The notes beneath the pieces are model-generated. The model was not told the DNA's origin. It did no database searches and saw nothing but the letters and a program-made list of their open reading frames with translations. A stretch of DNA of 64,000 nt. Origin: Euryodendron excelsum. Taxonomy: Eukaryota > Streptophyta > Magnoliopsida > Ericales > Pentaphylacaceae. Every line of letters begins with the position of its first letter. The first letter of the stretch is position 1. The DNA lies in NCBI GenBank assembly GCA_033060915.1, contig CM065381.1:30637336-30701335 (forward strand), read 5' to 3'. The position numbers and the translations under genes are program-made. Positions 36,540 through 47,863 of this stretch are shown here, in pieces.

Positions 36540-37060
36540 AAACTAAACTCAATTCTTTTTTTATTGTTTTTGAAGTTGACAATAGACTCGGTTTTGTTAA
36601 AGCTTGCTATCTATGTTCATATGGAGTTTGTTGTATTGTGAAATATGTACGTTCTTCTTTATTCCTCTAAGTCTTGAAAGTGTATATACAGTTCTAGCTT
36701 TTTTTTGTATTAATGCATGAGGATACTTTCGTTTTCATTATTTGCAAACAAACGGAATCTACTATAAACTTTTTTTTTGTTTTTGAAATCAGATGAGATC
36801 TATTGCTGATTTTATTGGGGGAGAATTCTTGATTATTTTAATTTTTCATTATTTATATGAGTATTGTTTTAGCCTTTACATACTCCGTTCATTTGATCAA
36901 TTGTGTATAATAGAATTCTGTACTTAATAATTTCAGACACACGGGGAGAGAGAGAGAGAGAGAGGGGTTAAGGATAGAGAAAGTAGTAAAAGAGGTAGCC
37001 ATTTTTCTTACTATTACTGCTGATTTTTTTTTTTTAACTTAGTGCTATAGGCATGGGCCT
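36540..37060 (+). repeat. Helitron-like unit A within the CACTA element
   Basis: It is colinear with 37128-37592: both contain CTCAATTCTTTTTT, GACAATAGACT, GTTAAAGCTTGCTAT, TTCATATGGAGTTTGTTG, GGATACTTTCGTTTT and GTAAAAGAGGTAGCCAT. Unit A ends in GTGCTATAGGCATGGG followed by a scrambled CCTACGGCAC, a decayed form of the hairpin end of unit B. Confidence 0.6.
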
Positions 37061-37127
37061 ACGGCACTCCGCGATAAATTGAAAGAAAAGGAAAAGGAAA
37101 AAAGGGGTGAAGACAATGTCTAAAAGA

Positions 37128-37592
37128 GAAGAAAACTCAATTCCTTTTTTTTATTTTTTCGAAGCAGACAATAGACTTGCTTTTGGTAAAGCTTGCTATT
37201 AATGTTCATATGGAGTTTGTTGTGTTGTCAAATATGTATGTTGGTCTTTATTAAGTCTTGAAAGTTTAATATATACACTTTTAACCTTTTTGTATTAATG
37301 TACAAGGATACTTTCGTTTTTATCATGTGTAAACAAATGGAATCTACTATCAAATGTTATGAAAATCATATTAGATCTTGGGAGAATTCTTGATTATTCA
37401 AAATTTTCATTATAGTTCGAGAATTCTTTTAACTTTTACATATGTTCTGTTTGTGTGACCAATTTTGCATAATAAAATTTTTCTTATGATGGTAAAAGAG
37501 GTAGCCATTGTTTTACCATTATTTCTGAATATATATATATATATAATTTTTTAAATTTATCATAGAGTGCCGTAGGCACGGGTTATCTCTAG
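37128..37592 (+). mobile_element. Helitron-like unit B within the CACTA element
   Basis: It ends in the hairpin GTGCCGTAGGCAC, then GGGTTATCTCTAG and T, which fits a Helitron 3' terminus. The body is a diverged direct copy of unit A, 65-70 bp downstream of it. The 5' TC end is not resolved for either unit. There is no coding capacity. Confidence 0.6.
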
Positions 37593-38689
37593 TAAATAGA
37601 TAAGACGAGTAAACCCTATTTTGAAAGCTTTGAAATTAATATTATCTTGAGAATTATGTAAGTAAGACCGATGCTTCTAGAGGCTTTGGATGAGACCTTA
37701 GAAGTCTCTAGTGAATTTTGTGCAAATAACCCAAAATTCGGAATGGAATATCTAATCACGTAATTTTTTTTTCTTTTTTTTGTTATAACTCTCTAAATAT
37801 TAAAAATTTTGTGATGAATTCAAAACTAGTAAAAACTAGACTCACATGAACTTCTTAAGAATAAGAAACTAGGAAAAAGGAAATGGGGTTTGCTTCAATT
37901 TTAGCTATTTGAAACCATCTACACTAACTGATTAATGATAGAATTTCAACCATATGCCCTTGTTCTTGTTTATGGTTGATACACTTATTTAGACGTCACT
38001 AACTGCTTAATGAATATGACTATTTTCAATCTTTTATTTTCTTAATAGCACAATGCGCTTCTCTTCTTCATGATAGTACATCTGTGTGCTTGTAATTTGA
38101 TAAACATTACAATCATTTGCCATTGTCTATGGTTCAGCAGGTTTGTTTAATTCACTTTCTTACTTTATAGTAACAATTTATATTTATATATTTTAATTAA
38201 CTCATGACATGAGTTAATTAAAATATAAGCATATAACCTTAGACCCGTTCAAGAATCGTCTATGTAGTTTGAGGATTCAACTACGATGAGATGGTTCTTG
38301 AATTATCCAGTTTTGGATAATTCGGGATGCATAAATCTATGTAGTAGTTAGTGGCTCACCGGTTTAAATTGTTCTTCTTTGATGAAAATTCTGTGTAGCA
38401 AACTCTGTGTTCTCTGGGTACATACGGGATGTGGTGTACAACAATACACTTCGTTTACGTCGCGTACTTGGAGAACTGTAGGGAGATGCTGCCAGATTTT
38501 CCTTAAAGAGGGACAAAACGGTTTGAGCTACTTCCTATTGCATAGATTATGCATTCCTGAATGGGATAGGACCACTTACCTATTAAAGAGGAGTTGTATG
38601 GATAATTTTCACGTTGCATGAACATTTATGATCTACATTTTACGTATGATGACTTAAGTAGTAATGTTTATGTGGATATATACAGAAAA

Positions 38690-41600
38690 ATGGACAAGAG
38701 TTGGATTGATTATGGTGATAGGCTTTCCAGGGAATATGTGGACGGAATAGACCAATTTTTTGTGTTTGCGTACATTGGCAAGGGTGCAGATTCATTGATC
38801 TACTGTCCTTATAAGCAGTGTGCAAATCGTTACTATTTTTCATGAGATGTTGTGCGTGAGCATCTTCTCAACAAGGGGATGTTAAGAAAATATAAGATTT
38901 GGACTAGTCATGGGGAATCTTATCCTTCTAGTTCTAGTTGCCCTGATAGAGACAGTGGAATGTTGGGGGATGCAGACTTTGCAGATGATATGATCGGTAT
39001 GATAAATGATGCTATTCCGCATGTAGGTGGAAGTTTTGAGAATGATGATGTCCAGATAGGAGGGAATGAAGAAACTGTTAAGTATTTCAAGCTTCTAGAG
39101 GAAGAGCAGTGTGAATTGTATCCGGGATGTAAGAAATTTAATAAATTGTCGTTCATTGTTCGACTCTTGCATCTTAAGGTGCTCAATCATTGGACAGACA
39201 AGTCAATGGATATGTTACTCGAGTTGTTGAGTGAGGCTTTTCCTGAGGGTGTGCAACTTCCTAAGAATTACTATAAAGCTCAAAAGATAACTGAAGATCT
39301 AGGCTTTACATATATGACTTGGGATGCATGCCCCAACAGTTGTATGTTGTTCAAGAATGAGCACGCTGATCTTAATGAATGTCTCATATGTCATGTTTCT
39401 AGATGGAAAGAGAGTGTCAATAATTCAGAAAATCGTGGTAAACTGAAGCCTGCAAAACAGATGAGGTACTTTCCTTTGAAGCCAAGGCTGCAAAGATTGT
39501 TTATGTCGTCCAATACATCTAGGTCAATGAAATGGCATGCAGAGGACCGAACAAATGATGGGACTTTAAGGCATCCTGCAGACTCTGAGGCGTGGAAAGA
39601 TTTTGATCGGCGAAACCCAGTCTTTGCTAGTGATAACCGCAATGTGAGGCTTGGGCTTGCGTCGGATAGATTCAACCCGTTTAGATCGATGAATGTAGTT
39701 CATAGCACTTGGCCTGTAGTGTTGATTCCATATAATCTACCACCTTGGATGTGCATGAAGCAACCATTTTTTATATTGTCTGTGCTTATAGATGGGCCTA
39801 AAGGACCCGGTGACAAGATTGATGTCTACTTGCAGCCGTTAATCGAGGAGTTGAATGAGCTTTGGAATGAAGGTGTACCCACTTTTGATGCATCGACCAA
39901 ACAGATGTTTCAATTGTTCGCATGTTTATTGTGGACAATTGGTGACTTCCCTGGATACGCCATGCTGTCGGGATGGAGTACCAAAGGTGAATATGCTTGC
40001 CCGTGTTGCAATACACAAACTAAATCTAAAAGGTTGAAGCACGGAAAAAAGTTTGTCTACATGGGCCATCGTCGCTTTTTGCCTACTCGACATAAATTTC
40101 GAAGGGATAGAGTATCATTTGATAAGACCCAAGAAATTGGAACAAAACCTGAAATGTTGTCTGGATCAGATATGTTCTTATAGTTGGAAGTAAAAGGTAT
40201 CCTTACCCAATACAGATTGGATGACCTTGCAGTAAGGCACCGGAGATCAAAAGAGAAGCAAAAGAATGATGAGCCCAAAACCCATAAATGGAAAAAGAAG
40301 AGCATCTTTTATGAATTACCGTACTGGAAATACAATTTAGTAAGACACAATCTCGATGTGATGCATATAGAGAAGAATGTATGTGACAATGTATTATGGA
40401 CAATACTAGGAGTTGTGGGAAAGTCGAAGGACAATGCAAATGCCCGACGTGATTTGAAAGAAATGGAAATTAGAGAAGCATTGCACCCAGTAGAGAAGGG
40501 GGCCAACAAATTATACTTGCCTCTTGCTCAGTTCACGATGACCAAGGAGGAAAAATATTTGTTCTTGAAAGTGCTAAAGGAAGTTAGAGTGCCAAATGGG
40601 TATGCATCTAATATATCACGACATGTTCATTTAGATGAAAGAACTATTTGGGGTTTAAAGAGTCACGACAATCATGTCATGATGCAACAACTTATTCCTT
40701 TGGCTATACGTCATTCTTTGCCTAAGAAAGTCATTGAACCGTTGATTGAATTAAGCAACTTCTTCAGGCAACTGTGCTCGAAGTTGAATCGTGTAACTGA
40801 CTTGCAGTATATTCAGGATCGTATAGCAGTAACTCTTTGTCATCTTAAGAAATTATTTCCCCCGGCCTTCTTTGATATAATGGAACATTTGCCCATTCAT
40901 TTGGCAGATGAAGCATTATTGTGTGGACCAGTTCAATATCGATGGATGTACTCAATTAAGAGATATCTTCTAATATTGAAAGAGTATGTTCGAAATCGAG
41001 CTTTTCCAGAAGATTCAATAGCTAAAGGATACTTGATGGAAGAGTGCATGAATTTCTGTGCCCAATATCTTCATGACATAGAAACCAAAACTAATCGACC
41101 GGTGCGGAGCAAAGATGGTCCAGAAGAGTTATGCAAATTTTTTCGTCCTCATAAGAGTGTACTGACACAGGCTCATCGCTATGTCTTGTTCAACTCTAAA
41201 TCAGTTGCATCATTCATAAAGTAAGTTTGTTTTTTAATCACCACTTCATGTTAAAGTATGTAGCAGTTTTATATACATCATCTTCATATATGTAATTTTA
41301 TTGCACAGCAATCACCTTAAATTTCTCAAGGAAAAATTTCCTCAAGCAGACAATCATCAAATTCAGCGCGAGCATTTTGAAACATTCCACACTTGGTTCA
41401 GCAATCATGTATGTTTTATTTTTTTCAGTTCACTCAAACTTACGTACACTTCATGAATGATAGTCAAGTTACTCAAAATAGTGGTGTAAGTTTAAAGGCT
41501 GAGACCCTGAGTTATGCTAGTCGAAAGGATAATAATCCTCGTGTGGGGTCTGTGTACTACTATGGACAACTGACTGATATTGTTGAAATTCGATACACTA

Positions 41601-41968
41601 ATGACATGGCATTTGTTATGTTTAAGTGCGATTGGGTTGATAACATCTGCGGGAAGAAGGAAGATGCTTTCAAGTTTACATTGGTCAACTTCAACCATTT
41701 ATTATACCGAGATGATCGAGAGACCAATGAACCTTTCATCTTTGCATCCCAAGCAGAGCAGGTTTGGTATGCGTCAGACCCTTTACAAGTAGACTGGCAT
41801 GTTGTTATGAAGATGTCACAGAGAAGTTTGTTTGATATGCATTCCTTAGACACTCAAGCTGAGCCTTATGCAAGTCAACAACTGGAAGAAAATATTGCCC
41901 TTCATGATAAAGATGTTCACTGGGTTAGGGAAGGAACAGAAGGAGCAACGGTTGATGCTCCTGTCTAA
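38690..41968 (+). pseudogene. TNP2-type CACTA transposase (broken by nonsense changes)
   Basis: This gene would cut and rejoin CACTA ends. Exons are 38690-41220, 41309-41408 and 41429-41968; phases close at about 1056 residues. The N-terminus MDKSWIDYGDRLSREYVDG is the transposase-associated domain, with CPYKQCAN. The Transposase_21 core includes TWDACPNSCMLF, EHADLNECLICHVSRW, RLGLASDRFNPF (relatives have DGFNPF), GPGDKIDVYLQPLIEEL and RHNLDVMHIEKNVCDN. A DUF4218 region (about 40520-41090) and a DUF4216 region (about 41500-41810) follow. In-frame stops are TGA at 38843-38845 (after YYFS) and TAG at 40181-40183 (after SDMFL). The second intron, 41409-41428, is only 20 nt although it has GTATGT and TTTTTTCAG borders. 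The element cannot make full-length transposase from this copy. Confidence 0.9.
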
Positions 41969-42252
41969 CAGTCATATTCCAACTGGTTAATGATGGACTA
42001 ACCTTTTATCTTCCTCTATTAGCTTTGTGTAGTTGGTTATTTGATATGTACATAGTTGTAACCATATTTTGACATGTAACATGTAACATGTAACTGTTAA
42101 TTTGTAACTTCTAAAACTTTGTCTATAGTTTGATAAGTTTGACCTTAATTCCCTCACATATGTGCTTAGAAACTTGAAAGCTTTCATACTTTTCCCTCTA
42201 TTTGTTAGTTGTTTATTTTGTATGTAGCTTGTATTTTTCTTCCCAGGTTATT

Positions 42253-45200
42253 ATGTTAAAGAGGAAGAGGTCTACTAGTCGGACGGTGTCTGATGTATTG
42301 CAGTCATTTACATCTCAGTCTGAGGAGACTACTCCACCAGTTCCATCTCAACAACCTATGTTGCAACTGTCTCTTCCTCTACCGACTGTTTTAGCTGAGG
42401 CAGTAGGGTTAGCACCATCAGATACATCCTCACGGCCGCTTGTATAAGGTATAAACTAAGTTAATAAATGTTCACACATTTAACTAACAACTAATATCAT
42501 ATGTTTTGATTTATATTATTATTTTAGATTCATTTGCTTCAGGGCCATCAGGTAATGAGACATCCTCATCGTGTTCAAAGAAAGAGCGAGGCTTGGCATT
42601 AGGCATTCGTGACTGGGGTAGCAAGGATTTCAAGTATCACGTGGTATTTGATAAGATGTGGTGCCCAATTGAGAAAGCAAAAGTTAACAAACTCTCAAGG
42701 CAGTTGGGCATCATAGTGCGTCACATTGTACCCTTGATATATACAGATTGGACACAAGTACCCTTTGATTTGATCGATCAGATTTGGCAGGATGTTAAGG
42801 TAAAAACGTTATTGTTTCTTCAATTAGTAAAACTGTAATATTTATCTATCAGTTTAATGACTAATGTTTTTATAGCGTAATTTGGAACCTTGTCCGGATG
42901 AGTACAAACCGGTTTGCATGGATAAATGTGCGAAGTTATGGAAGGATCATAAGTACCATATAAAAAAAAAGCATTTTACGCCATATCGAGACATTTTGGA
43001 CCGCTATCCTGATTGTCCTGATGGTGTCCTTCCAAATCACTGGAGAGAGCTCGTGGATTATTGGAGGACCGAGGCGGCAAAGGTTTGAGTATTTATGTCA
43101 TTACATTCATTTGCAATAACATCCTTATTGAATATTTATGTCATTAATTTTACATATGTTCTATTGTAGGCAATTGCAAAAAATAATTCAACGAATAGGG
43201 AGCTTCGTGGCCCACCTCATACAACTGGAAAGACACAGTTCTCGACAATACGCCATGAGGTACATACGTAAGAAAATTAACGCTTATTATTATGTTTTGG
43301 GTTGTAAGCATTCACATATCATATTGTATGTTTGCTAAATTAGATGGAGGCGGCTGGGGACCGAACAGACAAGATGAGTGTCTACTTGAGGACTCGCCGA
43401 GTAAATGACCCAGATGTGGTTCCCTACATTGTAAGTAGTACTTATTGCAATTTTAGTATTTAAATTTGTTTCATATTGTCAATTAATTTGTCTTTTGGAT
43501 GTGTAGGATGAATATAATCGACTTCTAGAGAAGGTACCTGAGGAGCAAAGGACGGATGATGCTCGTAACAAGATATTTCACAAAGTTTTCGGGGACGATG
43601 GACATGGCTATTGCCGCACATACGGCACTGGCATATCTCGGGCTGCTGTTTATGGGGAGGATACTGGTCCATCACAGTGTCATACGGGCCTGCGAGAGGA
43701 GCTAAGAGAAGAGCTGCGAGAGAATTTGAAAGAGGAATTGCGAGAGGAGCTGAAAGAAGAGATCACTCGACAGGTCCCCTTACAATTGATGAAAGCTGGT
43801 GTCTTATCTGGAGATGCAACCCGACAGGTCACCATGCAATTGATGAATTTCTTAAAATAACAATTTTTATACATGTTTTTTTTTTTTGATATTGCAATTA
43901 ACAGTATTTCATTGTGTTTAGGTTCCGGATGCATCTAGCGGACACCAGGTACGAGTTGAGTCTGTGGGTGATGATCATATACCATCTCGTTCACCGTCAT
44001 TGCCTCATTCAGCTTCATTGCCTCCACCATCGGAGCAAGTATTATCACTTGTTTTCTCACTTTTGTTACTTGATTATCATACATGAAAATTCAAATGCTG
44101 CTATCATATTAGGTTTCATTTAGGAAAAAACGTGTTTTCTAGTTGTTTGGGTACTAAGACCCACAAACAAGTTTGTGAGCCCGTCAAGATCGACACGTAG
44201 TAAGATTTAGGCACGAGTGACATGTAGGAACGAACGACACGGTCGTCGGAGTCCCGGTTTCTGAGATGTAACAGTTTTTCCTCTCTTTTCCTTAGAGTTT
44301 TTTTTAGAAAAAATCATGTTCTCTAGTTGTTTGGGTACTAAAACCCACAAACGAGCTCGGATCTCCGTCAAACTCGACACGTAGTAAGATTTACGCACGA
44401 GTGACGAGTGGGAACAAACGGCACAGTTGTCAGAGTCCCAGTTTGAGAGATTTAATTTTTTTTCCTTCTCTTTTCCTTAGTTTTTTTTTTATAGAGTAAC
44501 CTGTTTTCGAGTCGTCTCGACACGTAGTAAGATTTAGGCACGAGTGACGTGTAGGAACGAACGGCACGGTCGCCGGAGTCCCGGTTTGGGAGATGTAACA
44601 GTTTTTCCTCTCTTTTCCTTAGAGTTTTTTTTAAGAAAAAATCATGTTTTCTAGTCGTTTGGGTACTAAAACCCACAAACGAGCTCGGATCTCCGTGAAA
44701 CTCGACACGTAGTAAGATTTAGGCACGAGTGACGTGTAGGAACGAACGGCACGGTCGCTGAAGTCCCGGTTTGAGAGATGTAATAGTTTTTCCTCTCTTT
44801 TCCTTAGAGTTTTTTAAAAAAAAAAATTATGTTTTCTAGTCGTTTGGGTACTAAAACCCACAAACGAGCTCGGATCTCCGTGAAACTCGACACGTAGTAA
44901 GATTTAGGCACGAGTGACGTGTAGGAACGAACGGCATGATCGCCGAAGTCCCGGTTTGAGAGATGTAATAGTTTTTCCTCTCTTTTCCTTAGAGTTTTTT
45001 TTAAGAAAAAATCATGTTTTCTTGTCGTTTGGGTACTAAAACCCACAAACGAGCTCGGATCTCCGTGAAACTCGACACGTAGTAAGATTTAGGCACGAGT
45101 GATGTGTAGGAACGGACGGCACGATCGCCGGAGTCCCGGTTTGAGATATGTAACAGTTTTTCCTCTCTTTTCCTTAGAGTTTTTTTAGGAAAAAATCATG

Positions 45201-47042
45201 TTTTCTAGTCGTTTGGTTACTAAAACCCACAAACGAGCTCGGATCTCCATGAAACTCAACACGTAGTAAGATTTAGGCACGAGTGACGTGTAGGAACGAA
45301 TGGCACAGTCGTCGGAGTCCCGGTTTGAGAGATGTAATAGTTTTTCCTCTCTTTTCCTTAGAGTTTTTTTAAGAAAAAATTATGTTTTCTAGTCGTTTGG
45401 GTACTAAAACCCACAAACGAGCTCGGATCTCCGTGAAACTCGACACGTAGTAAGATTTAGGCACGAGTGACGTGTAGAAACGAACGACATGGTCGCCGGA
45501 GTCCCGGTTTGGGAGATGTAAGAGTTTTTCCTCTCTTTTCCTTAGAGTTTTTTTAAGGAAAAAATCATGTTTTCTTGTTGTTTGGGTACTAAAACCCACA
45601 AACGAACTCGGATCTCCGTGAAACTCGACATGTAGCAAGATTTAGGCACGAGTGACGTGTAAGAATGAACGGCACGGTCGCCGGAGTCCCGGTTTGAGAG
45701 ATGTAACAGTTTTTCCTTTATTTTCCTTAGAGTTTTCTTAAGAAAAAATCATGTTTTCTTGTCGTTTGGGTACTAAAACCCACAAACGAGCTCGGATCTC
45801 TGTGAAACTCGACACGTAGTAAGATTTAGGCACGAGTGACGTGTAGGAACGAACGACACGGTCGTCGGAGTCCCGGTTTGAGAGATGTAACAATTTTTCC
45901 TCTCTTTTCCTTAGAGTTTTTTTAAGAAAAAATCATGTTTTCTAGTCGTTTGGGTACTAAAACCCACAAACGAGCTCGGAACTCCGTGAAACTCGACACG
46001 TAGTAAGATTTAGGCACGAGTGACGTGTAGGAACGGACGGCACGATCGCCGAAGTCCCGGTTTGAGAGATGTAACAGTTTTTCCTCTCTTTTCCTTAAGA
46101 GTTTTTTTAAGAAAAAATCATGTTTTCTAGTCGTTTGGGTACTAAAACCCACAAATGAGCTCGGATCTCCGTGAAACTCGACACGTAGTAAGATTTAGGC
46201 ACGAGTGACGTGTAGGAATGAACGGCAAGGTCGCCGGAGTCCCGGTTTGAGAGATGTAACAGTTTTTCCTCTCTTTTCCTTAGAGTTTTTTTTAGAAAAA
46301 ATCATGTTTTCTAGTCGTTTGGGGACTAAAACACACAAACGAGCTCGGATCTCCGTGAAACTCGACAGGTAGTAAGATTTAGGCACGAGTGACGTGTAGG
46401 AACGAACGGCACGGTCGCTGGAGTCCCGGTTTGGGAGATGTAACACTTTTTTCCTTAGTTTTTTTTATTTATGAAAATAACGTGTTTTCAAGTTGTTTGG
46501 ATACATAACTGCACAAACGAGCTCCAAACTCCGTCAAACTCAACATGTAGTAAGATTTAGGCACGAGTAACGTGTGGGAACGAACGACACAGTTGCCAGA
46601 TTCCCGGTTTGAGAGATTTAATTATTTTTCCTTCTCTTTTCCTTAGTTTTTTTTAGAGAATAACGTGTTTTTTAGTTGTTTAGGTACTAAAAGACACAAA
46701 GGAGATCAGAACTCCATCTAACTCGACACGTAGTAAGATTTAGCCACGAGTGATGTGTGGGAACGAACAGCACGGCCGCCGGTGTTCCCGTTTGTGAGAA
46801 GCAACATTTTTTTTCTCTCTTTTCCTTAGTTTTTTTAGAATAACCGTTTTGCGTAATTGTACTAATTATGTTTAAGTTTTTTGAATTTATAATTTAAGAA
46901 TATTGCATTTATTATTGTAAATTACATTTTTATTTCAATAAACCCATATATTACATGCATATCTATTAATTTTATTTATTATGCCATTATCATGTCTAAT
47001 ATTGTTTTATTTTCTTTTTTTCAGGTTATTGATAAAGAATAG
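42253..47042 (+). pseudogene. Second CACTA gene, Transposase_24 (Ptta/En/Spm, TNPA-like) protein, with an early stop
   Basis: Inferred exons are 42253-42448, 42528-42799, 42876-43082, 43170-43259, 43344-43430, 43507-43827, 43922-44038 and 47025-47042; all phases agree, giving 435 residues. The first exon is a Ser/Thr/Pro-rich start (MLKRKRSTSRT). Exons 2-6 carry the plant En/Spm family region: WCPIEKAKVNKLSRQLG, CMDKCAKLWKDHKYHIKKKHF, LPNHWRELVDYWRTEAAK and MSVYLRTRRVNDPDVVPY. A charged coiled coil follows (repeats of REEL/KEEL, about 43688-43765). Such proteins are thought to bind subterminal repeats. A TAA at 42445-42447, just before the first donor, truncates it; CAA is the likely ancestor. 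The last intron (44039-47024) is filled by the 185-bp array. Exons 7 and 8 are the least certain. Confidence 0.78.
44120..46840 (+). repeat. Satellite-like array of about fifteen 184-185-bp monomers
   Basis: The phrase GTAGTAAGATTTA recurs at 44197, 44381, 44524, 44709, 44894, 45079, 45263, 45447, 45632, 45817, 46000, 46185, 46369, 46547 and 46730. Spacing is 183-186 bp except one short unit (143) and one of 178. Monomers 4-13 are nearly identical and the outer ones are diverged. Each monomer holds ACCCACAAACGAGCTCGGA, GAAACTCGACACGTAGTAAG, CGGAGTCCCGGTTTG and a CTCTCTTTTCCTTAG stretch. It lies inside the inferred last intron of the second CACTA gene. Minus-strand frames of 60-90 codons here are repeat artefacts. 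Confidence 0.95.
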
Positions 47043-47384
47043 GTGGATGGTCTTTTTGTATTGGCTTATGTTGTAATAGACTTAAAACTCTCTTTTGTTG
47101 TATGAAATTTTCATTTAGGTTGTTCTTTTTGTGAGAGATTATGTATGTATTTTGGTTTTGTTTTGGATATTGGTGGAAGACAATATTGTTTGTTTATTTG
47201 TTGTTTGGATATGTATATTAAAATGGAATATTAATTTTCTTAAGTATTTATTTAAGCATTTTGGTTTTACTGAATGTTTGAATTTAGTAGTTTTGATTAT
47301 ATTAAATGTTCATTTTATCAGGGTAAATAACAAATTACAAAAATCATGCCTAATATGGAGCAAATTTTTTTTTTTTTCCGAAAG

Positions 47385-47860
47385 TATTTGAGACGGCAAG
47401 ATACCGTCGCAAATACTTTGACGATTTTAAATCATTTATTTCGCAATTGTATTAGCGACGGCATGAACCGTCGCAAATACTTGAGACGACTGCAAATACA
47501 TATTACAAAACCCATTATTCGCGACGGCAGAAACCGTCGCAAATGGGGGTCGTTTTAAAATTTTAGTCCATGAAAATAGCATTAGCAACGGCAATTAATC
47601 CGTCACAAAAGGTCTTATTGGCCACGGCATACTACACTGTTGCAAAAAAATTGGTTCGTTGTACACTATTTGCGACGGGGGCACGCCGTCGCAAAAGGTC
47701 ACCATGCCGTCGCACGGCCGTCGCAAAAAGTATTTGCGACCCCTCCATTTGTGTCGCCTTAAATGCCGACGCTCAGCCGTCGCAAATGAGTATTTGTGAC
47801 GGTTTTTAGAGTATTTGCGACGGCATTGAGCCGTCGCAAAAAATGCCTTTTCTTGTAGTG
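47385..47860. repeat. Right subterminal hairpin repeats and terminus of the CACTA element
   Basis: At least eight short inverted pairs of GCGACGGC and GCCGTCGC-type half-sites occur, each separated by 3-15 bases (for example near 47390-47420, 47457-47480, 47521-47545, 47669-47697, 47815-47840). The terminus CCTTTTCTTGTAGTG ends at 47860. These are probable binding sites for the TNPA-like protein and could also fold as hairpins in RNA. Confidence 0.85.
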
Positions 47861-47863
47861 GGC

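Larger units (their letters stand above)
35976..38689 (+). other. 5' region of the CACTA element: GC-rich leader and Helitron insertions
   Basis: The segment 36040-36420 is GC-rich with CGCCGGA and CTCCCTC phrases and has donor-like GGTGAGCC (36234) and GGTAAGCT (36382) sites, so it may be promoter and leader of the transposase genes. Two Helitron-like units follow (36540-37592). The rest (37593-38689) is AT-rich. A frame at 38379-38621 lacks transposase features. Confidence 0.45.
35735..47860 (+). mobile_element. CACTA (En/Spm-type) DNA transposon, 12.1 kb, inactivated
   Basis: The left end CACTACAAGAAAAAAGG and the right end CCTTTTCTTGTAGTG are inverted repeats, flanked by the 3-bp target duplication GGC (35732-35734 and 47861-47863). 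Inside are subterminal repeats built on TTTGCGACGG/CCGTCGCAAA, a TNP2-type transposase gene, a second Transposase_24/TNPA-like gene, two Helitron-like units and a 185-bp satellite array. The layout is that of an autonomous CACTA element, but both genes contain nonsense changes. Confidence 0.95.

Noticed and set aside
38379..38621. 80-codon frame just upstream of the TNP2 gene as an extra first exon
   Set aside because: The transposase-associated domain starts cleanly at MDKSWI (38690). The upstream frame has no similarity to CACTA proteins.
44204..46446. A series of minus-strand reading frames of 60-90 codons sharing MGFSTQTTRKHDFFLKK-type sequences
   Set aside because: They repeat with the 185-bp monomer because the monomer happens to be open in that frame. 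They are artefacts of the satellite array, not a protein family.
44120..46840. Possible CRISPR array
   Set aside because: The units are 185 bp with no spacer/repeat alternation, and the DNA is clearly plant nuclear. The 61-bp array at 23818-24396 is rejected for the same reason.
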